From Ailurus styani (Eukaryota > Chordata > Mammalia > Carnivora > Ailuridae): a DNA stretch of 64,000 bases. A program made the translations under genes and the position numbers. Of this stretch, positions 46,330 through 57,912 are shown piece after piece. The stretch is from positions 632,447 through 696,446 of the forward strand of contig LNAC01000336.1 in NCBI GenBank assembly GCA_002007465.1, written 5' to 3'. The notes under the pieces are model-generated. The model was given only the letters and a program-made list of their open reading frames with translations. It searched no databases and had not been told where the DNA came from. Each line of letters starts with the position of its first letter. The first letter of the stretch is position 1.

Positions 46330-47680
46330 CTCCCCTCACCCACTAAAACACACACTCAGGGCAAAACTATAACCTAAATGACAAAGCATCTCACCTGACA
46401 TAAAGAACTACAAGACCTTGATAAGGTTGACATCTCTGCAGGAGAAAACCGAGGTAAGCAACATGAGATCTGATGAATCTGAGAATCTAGTAATGCCAAC
46501 TGGTACACACTCAAAAAAGTCAGGCAGCCAACTGGAGAATAATAGTTGGTGGTGGGAGGGATTTGCATACCTCAATAGTCAAAGAGGGTAAGGAATACTC
46601 AGGAAGCATAATGTGGACTATTCTCCCCAAAACTTAGAAAACTAAGCAGCTTTCTTCCACGAACAAGTTCTACACTGGGAAGAAATTTTTGGGGAAAAAA
46701 AATATTAAGCATGACAGGCTTAATGGAGACAAAGGGGAAAAAAGTTTTAGGTAAAAGTGGGGGAAGAGAACAAAGAAGCACCCAGAAAATAAGCCTCAAA
46801 CAGAAAAATTGTACTTTAACAGCTGTAAAATGAGAAGAAGCTACCGTAAATGGTGCTTCTTTCTGAAAGTTTGGGAGAACATTTCCTGTAAAAATGTCTA
46901 GCAAGACTAAAGTCAATTTCTATACAACAACAACAAAGAAATAACATCCCTGTAGACAAGAAAAACAAGCTAGAAAGAAAGCACACCAATGTTTAGAAAT
47001 GTTACTAAATATTTGAGTTCAAATGCATTAAGAAAATAAATACTTTTGAGTTCTCCTAATTCTGATGTAACAGGATAGAAAATAAGTGTCAGAAATAAAG
47101 GCTAAAGAAGAAAGCACACAAGAATAAATGTAATGCCCCCAAAATAGATTAGAAAATATTTTCAAAGGAAAACACTAAAATGAAGATGATTCAAGTACAA
47201 ACATATATAAAACAGGCAAACTTCAAAATATTAACAGTAGTCTCTGAAGGAAAAGAAAGAGGAAATATTAAAAAGTGCTATTCGAGAGGATTTCCTGAGA
47301 TCAAAACAAATTTGAAGCTATTTATTAAAAAAGAGAGATTGTGTACCTGAGAAATCAACCCCGAATCATCACTAGGACAAAGCCTCTTAAGGTCATTACA
47401 CTTTATTTAAAAAAAAAAAATTTCCTGAGCATCCAGGGAAAAGAATAAAAAATAAGATAATTAGATTGTCATCATACTCATTAGAAGACATTATACTTTC
47501 TATTATATTTTCAGGTACTTAAGAATGTGAACCAAACTTTCAAGTATAATGGCATTAGACACACTGTCATCAGCATGCCAAAACTTTAGAGTGTTGCTTT
47601 GATAAGTCCTATCTTAAGAATATACCCTAGAAGGAACTTCAGGTGTTACCAAATTGGGAGACACGGATGTAAATGGTGAT
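46330..47680 (+). mobile_element. HAL1- or L1M-like LINE fragment
   Basis: A-rich on the plus strand. 'ctttcaagtataatggcatt' followed by 'agacacactgtcatcagcat' and 'tatcttaagaatatacccta' resemble the ORF1-bearing HAL1/L1M consensus. No open frame survives on the plus strand; minus-strand frames are shadows. Confidence 0.5.
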
Positions 47681-48190
47681 AAACATTATTTGTAGGTTTT
47701 ATATATGGAATTATGACTACATGAGGGAGCTTGTGTAATGGCCATATGCTCAGACAATAGATACACACCACAACTACACAAAGTGAAGATAATGGGGTCA
47801 GCATGTGTGAAATTTTAAGTTTCAGTAAACATTTCCCAGCTCTGTTAACTGTAAAGGTCTAGGATCACTGTTAACTCTGTAGCAATGATTATTCCTATCA
47901 CATAGGTTATGGTCTTGAATCACCATTTTGCATTACAATAAACCAGGGCTTCTTAGAGAAATAGGTGTATCCAGCTCTGTGGTGGGAAATGAACAACATG
48001 GCCCTCACAGATAAGAAAACTATCAGTGATTACTGGAGGGGTGTTCAAAAGACTCAGGAGTCAACTTGGAAAGGCTGCCATTGGCAAAAAAAAAAAGAAA
48101 GAAAAAAAAAGTGTACTATAAACATCTCTAAGAACAATGATTGCAATGAAATAAAAGCCACCAAATGCTTAAATCTATAATGCTGTAAAA
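47681..48190. other. Intronic sequence, nothing recognised
   Basis: Includes an A-rich run at about 48086-48109. No gene. Confidence 0.4.
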
Positions 48191-48191
48191 A

Positions 48192-48399
48192 TCTAATTGA
48201 CTTTTTTAAGATTTTATTTGACACAGAAAGATCACAAGTAGGCAGAGAGGCAGCCAGAGAGAGGGGCGGGGGGGAAGCAGGCTCCCTGCTGAGCAGAGAG
48301 CCCAATGCAAGGCTTGATCCCAGGACCCTGGAATCATGACCTGAGCCAAAGGCAGAAGCTTAACCCACTGAGCCACCCAGGCGCCCCTAATTGATCACT
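48192..48399 (-). mobile_element. Can-SINE, minus orientation
   Basis: Body 48205-48386, with 'cccactgagccacccaggcg' head and a G-rich stretch. Duplication of the ctaattga type on both sides. Confidence 0.94.
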
Positions 48400-48403
48400 T
48401 TTA

Positions 48404-48920
48404 GAGGACGCTAGAGAATCAACTCATTTCTTTGAATACTGGTAAATAAAGGGAAAGACTCCAGCAAATATTTTGCCATCCTTGTACAAACCAAGTCACT
48501 GAGCAACCAAGTAGCTTGAGATTAATGCATGTAACTACACAATGCATAACATTAGAGGATAATTATACATTTAAAGCAATAAATTCCTTGGAAACAAAGT
48601 GATAAAGGGGAGATCTATAGATTATGGGATTATAAGTCCTTGCATATAAAATCACAACTTATACATATATATATATTTTTGGGGAGGCTGGGGAAGACTA
48701 AACTATAGTGAATTGGATGATAAAATTATAAAGGCAAGTTCAGAAATAATTTCATAAAACATGAGATTGCATATAGTAGCTACAGTATAGGGAGAGCTTT
48801 TGGGGGAATTGGCAAAGTTCAGGTTTCTTTCATGTGTGGTGGTTACAAGAACTACAAGGATGTTTTCCTTATAAATTATTTAGCTGTATCATTCATTATC
48901 TTTAATAAACAGCAATAAAA
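48404..48920. other. Intronic sequence, nothing recognised
   Basis: Short (TA)n at about 48663-48677. No gene. Confidence 0.4.
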
Positions 48921-49130
48921 GGTAAAAACAAGGGGTGGCTAGGTGGCTCAGTTAAGTGTCTGCCTTCGGTTCAGGTCATGATCCCAGGGTCCTGGGATCG
49001 AGCCCCACATTGGACTCCCTGCTTGGTGGGAGGCCTGCTTCTCCCTCTCCCATTCCCCCTGCTTGTGTTCCCTCTCTCGTTCTGTCAAATAAATAAAATC
49101 TTTAAAAAAAAAAACAAACAAAAACAAAAC
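48921..49130 (+). mobile_element. Can-SINE, plus orientation
   Basis: Body about 48932-49114, ggggtggctaggtggctcag to AAATAAATAAAATCTTTA. Duplication taaaaacaa / caaaaacaa. Confidence 0.92.
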
Positions 49131-49999
49131 CCTAAAGTTGGTCATTCCATTTATCTAGATCATTTATTTATGAAACCTTATTATACCATTCAATATGAAC
49201 CCTTTGAGCACGTCTTATATTTCCATAAGCCTAAGACACAAAGTTTGTATCGTTGTATACAAATTTCTGTCCTACAAAAAAATGTTCTTAAAATGGTAAT
49301 ATTAAAGATAATTTATTCTTTTAAAAAACAGCAGAAATATATTTATTATAGCAAATGAAGAAAGGATTCAGAAAATTTCTTAACTATACACCTGAAAAAT
49401 CAGGTCTCTGGAGGTCAATTTCCTAATTGGTTAAAATAGGTAGGGATTAGGTCTATCCTGTTAGAGTTGTGTGGGGATCAGAAAGATTCAATTGAAATGA
49501 AAGAGCAACAAAGCATTATTTATCAACAGGAAATATGCTAACCTTCCAGTGTTCCAAGTAATCTTCAAATTTTAATAGAATTTTTAAAGATTTAGTGTTT
49601 GTTCTTAAAAACAAATTCAACATCAATAGGAATGTCACTAAAGAATTTTAAACTTGTCTAAACATAATCTAAGGCATTTCAATTCCCCCATGTCTAATTC
49701 AAAGATTTTCGTTAAAGATATACAAGCTAAACATTATAAAAATGGTTAGAAAATGTAATCGTTATTTTTCAAAGAAGGAAAATGAATGCGAGAAACTTTG
49801 GTTCTATTTTTTTTTTCCAGTAAGTTGATCTGACCATATGCATGGGTCATTTAAGACAAAATGACCCACACAGAATTTGTATATAGCTTTTCCAGGGTGC
49901 CTTCTTTATAGAGACAGGAAAAGTTAACCTTAAAGAGTTAAAAATGCTCCCACTTTCAATACTAATGGAGTAGAAAAAGAAATGTCAGGCAACAGAAAG
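49131..49999. other. Intronic sequence, nothing recognised
   Basis: AT-rich. A possible MIR trace lies at about 49395-49490. No gene. Confidence 0.4.
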
Positions 50000-50620
50000 T
50001 TTGTCATTGGTGGAGTTTAGAGAAATTTGGCAGCTGGAATATTCTTACAACCCATCCCTTATTTCAACAGCTTGAATATTTCCATGGTCTTATTAAAGAC
50101 AATTTCAGAAATGTTTTTCTGCATCACTGGATACCATTTTAGCCAGACTAAATCTTATGGAAATTTATGTTTAATTCTAAGACATGTTCCACCCACCACC
50201 CTATTCCAATTAAAGCATGACATTGACACATCCCATGCCCCCGCCTGATAGAGTGTTCAGAATCCACACGATTTCACATGCTGGTATCTCTCCAAACCAG
50301 GAAGCCACTTTCACCTCTAATTTGCATGATGCATTCATTTTCAGATCAGTCACGTGATTAATGAGCATCTTGGAGACTGTCCAGTTATATCCACTCTGTC
50401 ATGTATGCCTTATTCCCGTCACCAGACTCAATTAACTCTCCCAGCTGTTGCCAAGTGGTTGCACTCAGTATAAATTATGCTTGTTCATTTGTTCCAGAAA
50501 ACAATCACATCCACTGCAATTTAAAAGTTGTTTTCCATTGGTGAGGATAATTAATTGTTAAAATGTGTTTCAGCAAGTATTTCCCCTTACTACAAAGACC
50601 AAACCTTTTGACTATTCAAT
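50000..50620. promoter_or_regulatory. Repeat-free stretch with clustered transcription-factor motifs (candidate enhancer)
   Basis: No repeat recognised. It holds an octamer ATTTGCAT at 50320-50327, an E-box CACGTG at 50351-50356 followed by GATTAATG, and a homeodomain-type TAATTAATTG from 50548. Such motif mixtures occur in neural enhancers, but each motif is short and common. This is inference only. Confidence 0.25.
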
Positions 50621-52234
50621 ATTCAATATTTATCACTCTCCAAACTTGTATTCTACAACCTTCATCTTTGCTCTCTGAATAAAACACTGCAGGTTGTAGG
50701 GAAATTCTCATGATGAGCTATTGCTGTCGAACTTGAATTAGGCTTCAGGACTCTACTAGAAGGGAATTAATGTAAAAATGGCTTTATAATGAGGAAACTG
50801 AAGAGAAAAATTATTGTCCCCTATCATTTTTTCTCCCTCTCACAACTCGACTGAACTTCGTGAATTTTTATTCCTTGACCATTCAGTCACAATACAAAAA
50901 TCAAGTTCTTTTTTGTCCTCCACATCATTTCCATTTGACAATTTTTCCAATTCACACATATTTAAAAAAGATACTATCCTATTTCTTCTAACAGGTTGGA
51001 GTCATTATTAATAATTACAAACTCTTGAAAATATAATAGTTTTTCTTTTTAAGATGGTCTCATTTTCAGTGCAAGTTCCAAGCTGTATTTGTTTCACAAA
51101 GGAAGAATAGTCATTAGGGCCTCTTGCTTCTGTGTTATTTGTCAATAAAATAACAGTTTAATTGAAGAACTTTAAGATTTTTCATTTGAAAATGCACCCA
51201 CATGCATGTGTAACCAGAGCTATAGGCTGTGATTAAGTTTTATGGGAAGTTTTATTGGGAAGTTTCCACATGCTCAGCTTTACATAATTTGGTGAGAGAG
51301 ATGGGAGAATATTGCTTTCCAAGGGATAGCAGACCCCAGACACCTTCTGGGGCTGCAGACATAGTATGGAGGTATACTATGTCTGTTTCTGGGATATGAC
51401 AATGAAACAAATCTCTATCCAAGAAAATAGCAGATATTGATAAGTGTGCTAAAGAATTTTATAAAGGTGTTATAACAGAGGGATAGATTCTGAAGAGAAA
51501 ACATTTACGAGGATACTCGAATGACAAGAATTCAGCTGGGGAGTAGGTGGAAAGGTCTTTGGGTAGAACAAACAGCTAGTAAGTACAGTCACCAGAATCA
51601 GGATCAAGTTTGGTGTGTTCAAGATATAGCTTAAAGTTGATGTTGTAAGACTGGAGAATAATGGGCAAGGGGTAGTATGGGACAGGATGCAGATCAGAGC
51701 CATACCACACAACTAAAGGTGCCAGGCAGCAGTGCCACCACGTTCAACTCAAAGCAAGGGATGGAGGAGCTTCTCAGGCTGCTGGATGGAAGAGGACAGA
51801 CCCGAGTGGGGTGAGAGAAGTATCAGGCCAGGGGAATTGTACTTGCTAGCATAAATCACCATCTTCCCCCACTTCTGTTTTAGCTCAAACAAATTTAGAT
51901 TTAGGAGGACTTTGGTAAAGAGAACAGAAATCAAAATCCAGCAAATCATTTCCATCCTGAAAATGAACTATTCCTAGGCCTAATTGAAGAAATGTACATT
52001 AAGCTCCAATGATAGGAATTTGATCCTTTTATCTTGTTCACTCCACCTCACTTCCATAAATACTCCTTCCTTCTACTAATCCATGGTTATCTCAGGCTTA
52101 GCCCCAGTTTTATGTATTCCTACCACTTTGAAACTTCACTACCTTCAAGAGATCATTCTTGCTCTCTGCAACTTCTGAACAATTACAAATTCCATTTCCT
52201 TGAAATATTCAATAGAGTGTTAATGGTTTCATAG
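50621..52234. other. Intronic sequence, nothing recognised
   Basis: A possible old dispersed repeat at about 51480-51700 (minus or plus orientation unclear). No gene. Confidence 0.35.
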
Positions 52235-52368
52235 ACATTGACCCTGAAACAACACAGGGGTGAGGGGCACCAACCAACCACACTCTGTGTAATTGAAAAC
52301 TGGCTTAGAACTTTAATTTCCCCCAAAACTACAAATAACCAGTTGACCTTACTAATAACAGCTGATTA

Positions 52369-52539
52369 ATACATTTTATGTTAGGGGTGCCCGGCTGGCT
52401 CAGTCAGTAGTGAATGCAACTCTTCACCTTAGGGTTGTGAGTTCGAACCCCATGTTGGCTGTAGAGATTTAAAAACAAAAAAAAAAAACAAAAAACAAAA
52501 AAACAAAAAAAACAAAATCTTTTAAAAAACACATTTTAG
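52369..52539 (+). mobile_element. Short tRNA-like Can-SINE with A-rich tail
   Basis: 52384-52528: ggggtgcccggctggctcag (A box) and gggttgtgagttcgaacccc (B box) keep the tRNA-Lys-derived promoter, then atgttggctgtagagattt and a long (A)nC tail. It lacks the CT-rich body of its neighbours, so it is a different, tRNA-like subfamily. Confidence 0.9.
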
Positions 52540-52774
52540 GGCGCCTGGGTGGCTCAGTGGGTTAATGCCTCTGCTTTCGGCTCAGGTCATGATCCCAGGG
52601 TCCTGGGATCGAGGCCCACATCGGGCTCTCTGCTCAGCAGGGAGCCTGCTTCCTCCTCTCTCCTCTCTCTCTGCCTGCCTCTCTGCCTACTTGTAATCTC
52701 TCTCTGTGTCAAATGAATAAATAAAATCTTTAAAAAAAAAATAAAAAATAAAAAAAAAAACAAAACACATTTTA
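52528..52774 (+). mobile_element. Can-SINE, young subtype, plus orientation
   Basis: Body 52540-52763, gcgcctgggtggctcagtgg to AAATAAATAAAATCTTT and a long A-rich tail. Flanked by acacattttag on both sides. Almost no mutation relative to the other full-length copies. Confidence 0.95.
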
Positions 52775-52990
52775 GGGATGCCTGTGTGGCTCAATCAGTT
52801 AAGTGAGCACCTTCAGCTCAGGTCATGATTCCAGCGTCCCAGGATCGAGTCCTGCATCAAGCTCCTTGCTCAGCAGGGAACCTGCTTCTCCCTCTGCCTG
52901 CCTCTCCCCTCCCACCCCCCCCCACTTATGTATTCATGCACTCTCTCTCTGGCAAATAAATAAAATCGTAAAAATTTTTTAATGCATTTC
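52764..52990 (+). mobile_element. Can-SINE, third in the series
   Basis: Body 52775-52976, ggatgcctgtgtggctcaat to AAATAAATAAAATCGTA. It follows directly after the second copy of acacattttag. Confidence 0.93.
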
Positions 52991-53200
52991 CCATGTAATA
53001 TACACTGTATTCTTACAATACATATTTTGTAGGTTTTGGGTTTTTTTCAGCAATATCTAATTTGTTATTTCTAGGCTATGTTCTTTATCTGCAGTTCTCA
53101 AATGGTTTCAAGTCTCCAAAAAATTTTTGATTTATTGGGAAAAATCCCCATACAAGTGGACCCATGCTATTCAGATGCATATTATTCAAGGGTCAACTGC

Positions 53201-54833
53201 ACTTAGGTTTTAATAAAGGTCATAAATATTTTGATCTTAAATCAAAGACTATGTAAATTATACATGGTACAATAGTAAGGTCAGAAGAGCTTTCTTGGGT
53301 CTCCAATAATACTCATGTGGCTTTTCTTAGTTCTGCTTAACTCAGTCCGTAACCTTGGGTAGCATTAAAAAGAGGAGAGCTGTGAGCAACACCAGTTGTG
53401 AAAGGGTTAATATTAAAATTTAACGTTCTTTAGTGCTCATCTCATTTCTTTTATATACCGTGTGACCCTGAAGTATAAATTACTGAGAACTGAGTGTTAT
53501 TCTGTAAAGGTCAAGACTATTTGTTTAAAATTTACTGGATTGCCAAGCTGTGGAAAAAATACCTTATTGCCTTTTCTATGTTTTTTTTCTATGCTTCTAT
53601 AAATCAAAATTAGTGTTTTTCAAATGGAAAAAGTAGTATCTGTATGTGACCTCTCCAGAGATGCTTTCTAAACTCAAATTGGTGTACAAGAGAGCAGTCT
53701 TATTTAAAATATAGTACCAATCATTTATTTTGGGAGATTTGTGTATCATACTTCTGAGCATACAAGAAAAAAATAAATTCAGATTTCAGTTAAGCTTGTG
53801 GAAACACAAATGGTTGTAACTTTATTCTAGTATTTCTTTTTCCCATTCTTGACTTTTTGAGTGTTATTGCCACTCATTTTTTTTTGGTTTTACTTTTTAT
53901 ACTCCATGCCAAGAATAATTCAGCAAAATATATGTTTATATATAGATAAGAGCATATATTTACAGGGTATGATTATAAAGATTATTTTTAAATCAGGACT
54001 TCTGATGGTTTATTAAATCACATACTATGTTGACTTGGTCCTTATCATACCCCTTTATTTTGATAAGGCAGATTTATATTAATCATATTTTATAATCAAA
54101 GAGACTTTGGTCCCAAAAGGTTAAGTAACCTGCTAAAAACAGATAATTTGGGGAGGATAAAAAAGAATCCATCACAGAATAGTGCTACAAATTTATCAAA
54201 ACGGATTTTATAAATATTTTAGTTCCTCTATCACATAAATTCCAGTGGGACTTGGTAGTAAGCCATACGAAAGAAAAAGAAAAAAAAAAACATTAGCATA
54301 ACTTTTGTATATAAAATGCACTTCTCCAAACCTTAATCACCTAAAGTTTTTCCAGATGTCCAATCCCTTTGAAAGTGAACATTTGTATGTACATGTGAGT
54401 ACAGTGTACAATACTATTTTCCAAGATTACAACATCATTAAAATGATGGCTATTTTAAGTGATGATTTTGAAGAAAACAGGTGAATCACTGATTCTGGTA
54501 CATTTGTTGACAAACTTACTCTTATGATCAACCACTTGTTTTAAGAGCAAATTGAACATGTGATATAGCTAGCTCGTGTGCAAGTGTGTAATGAATATAA
54601 ATACATGTCATTTTCACTTTTCCTGGTGCTATTTAGTGATATTATAGTGTCTGGGGACCAGGACTAAGAATTACTGCTCTCGCAATTTGATTCCCAGTGG
54701 GGAGAATGTTAAACTTTCATTATCCACTGACAATGTTTATTGCTCCCAGTACTTGTAGATGAGCTCAGAAAAAGAAAATACAACAGAAGGGCACGCAATC
54801 ATTTGGGGCCAAGGCAGCAGGAATATTTGTTAC
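53201..54833. other. Intronic sequence with a possible MIR trace
   Basis: About 54040-54170 resembles MIR ('gtcccaaaaggttaagtaac'). No gene. Confidence 0.4.
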
Positions 54834-55038
54834 GCTGCCAATTTTTAATATTTATTTGACAGAGATAGAAATCACAAGTAGGCAGAGAGGCAGACAGAGG
54901 GAGAGGGGGAAGCAGGCTTTCTGCTGAGCAGATAGCCCGATGCAGGCCTCGATCCCAGGACCCTGAGATCATGACCTGAGCCGAAGGCAGAGGCATTAAC
55001 CCACTGAGCCACCCAGGTGCCCAGCACTGCCAATTTTT
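54834..55038 (-). mobile_element. Can-SINE, minus orientation
   Basis: Body 54847-55022 with 'gcaggcctcgatcccaggac' and head 'cccactgagccacccaggtg'. Duplication gctgccaattttt / cactgccaattttt. Confidence 0.95.
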
Positions 55039-55860
55039 TTTAAACATTCCTGAAACATAACTGCTTTGCTCTGCATTATATGGACCCCAAGCATTGGGTT
55101 TTTTGGACTCATTGGCTCCTTCATGGCTAGGAGTTTAGTACTGCAACAGTGACTATCAGTATGATCTATTTATTACTCCACTCAAGTTTCTGGTACCTAA
55201 TGCTATGGTCTAGGAAACTAGGTAAGTGCATTACAACTGTGAGTGGGTAAAGGAAAAGGTATATGGACTTTGACAAGGGATCCAAGATTCTCTTCTGAAT
55301 ACCTTTCACAAGTAGGGTCCTTTTTGGTTTAAGGTTCATCAGCTCTAGGCTGGGTATATGAAATGCTGCCATGATTGAGTCACTAAGGTTCTCTTGTGGA
55401 CTAAAGAGATCTAAATTGACTCCACAAGTACAAATTGAATTTCATCAAAGTTCCATTATTGGGCAAGGCTCTGAGATTTCAAAGGTCAAGATGATCATGA
55501 AATCAGTGGTCACATTCATGAAAACATGGTGTCTCATAGTGAAGGGATGGGGCGGGGGACAACTTACCCTTGAAGAGGGGATACTTAAAATGAGTTCTGA
55601 AGCAAGAGCATGTGTTAACTAAGCAAAACTGACAATTGAGGTAAATGTGGAGGTGGAGCCAGGCATAACATTTTAATCTGCTCGATCACTTTGTGAAGGA
55701 GCACTGTGCATGGAGGAATGGAGGAAAGGTACTGGATTTAGTATTACTTAAGGGCAAAGAGAAAGGGGAGAGAGCGAAACCCAAGAGGCCTTAAAAGTTT
55801 GACAAAGAGCAGCCCACCTACAGCTTAACAGGATCTATTCATTCTCCTAAATGCCAAGAA
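55039..55860. other. Intronic sequence, nothing recognised
   Basis: No gene or nameable repeat. Confidence 0.4.
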
Positions 55861-56061
55861 GAGTCATTATGATAAACCGAATGTTAGGATCTCCCCAAAT
55901 TCAAATTCACAACCCCAATGTGATGGTATTTAGAAGTATTTAATTATTTTGGGGAGTTACTAGATCATGAGGGTGTATCCCTCATGAAGGGCATCAATGC
56001 CCTTGTTAGGAAGGGTCAGGAGGCTGTTGGGTCCACGGGTCCGGGGAATTGAGGAAGCCAC

Positions 56062-56086
56062 AAGATGGCGGCCAACCCGCCATCTT
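56062..56086. promoter_or_regulatory. Perfect inverted pair of YY1-like sites in the LTR
   Basis: aagatggcgg at 56062-56071 and its exact reverse complement ccgccatctt at 56077-56086, with 5 bases between. AAGATGGCGGC is the strong YY1 consensus. YY1 binds the LTRs of several retroviruses as a repressor or activator. Binding here is inferred. Confidence 0.75.
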
Positions 56087-56246
56087 ACTGCCCCACCCCA
56101 GGAGCTTCTCAGGGGACTTCCCACCCCCATCAGCTTCCGCATCTGGAAAGACCGCCAAAACCAGAACTTAAGCGGGAAACCAAGGGCTAAACTCCACCCA
56201 ATCTCTTACCAATTATGATCATGTTCCCCCCTTCCGCCCAAACCCC

Positions 56247-56253
56247 ATAAAAA
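56247..56253 (+). promoter_or_regulatory. TATA-like element of the solo LTR
   Basis: ATAAAAA preceded by ccc and followed by a cccgcgcgc GC-rich stretch, in the usual U3 position about 160 bases before the LTR end. Confidence 0.6.
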
Positions 56254-56332
56254 CCCGCGCGCATCCTCTCCAGGCGCGACTTCCCCGACTCCCTTCTCTC
56301 GGAGTTGCGGAACCTCCCCCGAGGGCACCTCT

Positions 56333-56338
56333 ATTAAA
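56333..56338 (+). terminator. Variant polyadenylation signal of the solo LTR
   Basis: ATTAAA, followed about 25 bases on by gtctggtgtctc, the GT-rich element expected downstream of a cleavage site. It marks the probable R/U5 region. Confidence 0.6.
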
Positions 56339-56604
56339 TCTCCCCTCGTCCCTGTTCCGTCTGGTGTCTCGCTTAATCCGCCGTTACTGGGAGAGCTACT
56401 GGGAAACCTAACAGGGGCTAGCTCTTTCTACAATATGAGGACACAGCAAAAAAAAGCTACCTATAAACCAGGAAGAGAGCATTTACCAAGAAATTGACTA
56501 TACTGTCTCATTGATCTCAGATGCCCAGACTCCAGAAATGTGTCTGTTATTTAAACCACCTACTCGGTGGTAAATTATTCTAGCAGCCCAAAGTGACTAA
56601 TACA

Positions 56605-57720
56605 GTCATTGAAGGATTATGTGTGTTTGTGTTGTGTGAATATGTGTGGTTATAATCAGATTTGGAGACTTTCATTTTTAAGATGAAGACATTTATTCCT
56701 GATTTAAACATTTAGAAATATAGTTTTAAAAATTATAAATCCCTAACTTTGCAGAGAAAGAGAGACTCAGTGGATTAAAAACAAGTAATACTTGAAAAGG
56801 AAGGAAAAGTGGGAATAAAAGCAAAGGAAAATAACTGAATAGAAAACAAAATAGGGCAGCAGGAATGTATCTAAATACTCCAGTAAATTCAGAAAAGTGA
56901 ATGGACCAGACTATTTTATTAAAAAGTGAAAACTCTCATATAAACTACATATGTAAATAGCAATAGAACATTTGGGAATCTATACAGGGCCATATCAGAG
57001 AAGCAAAAATTAATTTTTATAGCTGTATGCAACAAGTATGAATTTCATAGAAAATATTGACTGTTAAGAAGCTGGATGCAAAAATAATACAGACTATACA
57101 ATTCCTCTTGTAGAAGTATTACAAAATGGTCAAAATCAATTCAAATGTTTGGGGTGTTTGCTTGTTTGTATTCAAGAATTTAGAAAATGAAAGATTTTAG
57201 GTTCTAGAGAGGGCAGTTATTGGAGTGGAATGAAGGTGTTTCCGAGATACTGACTGTATGCCATCTTAGCTCTGTGCAACATGTGAGTGACTACTGTGTG
57301 ATAAAAGAGTGATTGGGGCTTTGTGTGTAGGTTATGCTTTGAATTAAAAAAAAAAGTAAAGTTACTAAAAATAACGATATATTTTATTCATTTGTCCAAA
57401 AGTGAAAAGTGAACTTGAAGTATTGGGCAAGCTATAAAAATTAAGAACTGACATACAACCAAAATGGGATTTAATATGCCTGCTTCAAGGGTAACTTTGT
57501 AATTTTCTTTAAAATGTAAAATTCATATACATTATAACCTAGCAATTTCTATGTAGGCTACAGAAACACACATGTGCCCAAGGAGGGGGTTTATTGCATT
57601 ATTGTTTAGATGGAAAAGAAATTAGAAATATGTTGTCTATCTTTAGGAAGTGGCTAAAGTGTCTCACTTAGAAATAACTATAATTTCATCATCCATAATT
57701 GTATATCAAAAAGACTATGA
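56605..57720. other. Intronic sequence, nothing recognised
   Basis: AT-rich; no gene or nameable repeat. Confidence 0.4.
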
Positions 57721-57721
57721 T

Positions 57722-57912
57722 GGGACACCTGGGTGGCTGAGCTGGTTAAACACCTGCCTTCAGCTCAGGTCATGATCTCAGGGTCCTGGGATCAAGTCCC
57801 ACATGGGGGCAGGGGCGGTCCCTGCTCAGCAGGGAGCCTTCTTCTCCCTCTGCCTGCAGCTCCCCCTGCTTATGATGACAAATATAATCTTGAAAAAAAA
57901 AATAAAAAAAAT
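57722..57912 (+). mobile_element. Can-SINE, plus orientation
   Basis: gggacacctgggtggctgag, 'ggtcatgatctcagggtcct', 'ctgctcagcagggagccttc', ending AAATATAATCTTGA and A-rich sequence. The CT-rich part is shortened. Confidence 0.92.

Larger units (their letters stand above)
52235..53200 (-). mobile_element. Tigger-type (pogo/mariner) non-autonomous DNA transposon, split by three SINEs
   Basis: The left edge cattgaccctgaaacaac and the right edge attattcaagggtcaactgc are the diverged inverted termini of a Tigger-like family (ttgacccttgaacaac). Internal 'atacactgtattcttacaat' and 'tacaagtggacccatgctat' fit. Orientation is arbitrary because the element has no gene. Confidence 0.72.
56004..56413 (+). 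mobile_element. Young-looking CpG-rich solo LTR inserted in MLT1
   Basis: 410 bp with perfect inverted ends TGTTAGG...CCTAACA. It has about 20 CpG dinucleotides by eye count, far more than anything near it, so it is either recent or escaped methylation decay. Promoter layout: YY1-like inverted pair (56062-56086), CCAAT-like accaat near 56205, ATAAAAA at 56247-56253, then ATTAAA at 56333-56338 with a GT-rich stretch after it. No second LTR or internal gene is present. The layout is that of a class I ERV LTR; the family is not named. Confidence 0.85.
55863..56604 (+). mobile_element. MaLR solo LTR, MLT1A/B-like, split by a younger LTR
   Basis: Left part to about 56003 ('caaccccaatgtgatggtat', 'gagttactagatcatgaggg') and right part from 56414 ('caatatgaggacacagcaaa', 'tagcagcccaaagtgactaa') are the two halves of one MLT1. 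About 20 bases of the consensus at the break are missing. Confidence 0.85.

Noticed and set aside
46599..46916. 105-residue minus-strand frame
   Set aside because: It is the antisense of an A-rich LINE-like region. Phe/Leu/Ser-rich translation is typical of such shadows.
52384..52460. tRNA gene candidate with A and B boxes
   Set aside because: It is the head of a SINE with a long A-rich tail and target duplication. No complete cloverleaf is preserved.
55960..56218. Overlapping frames on both strands in the GC-rich block
   Set aside because: They lie inside the solo LTR. Open frames arise there from the high GC content, and the LTR explanation accounts for the whole block.
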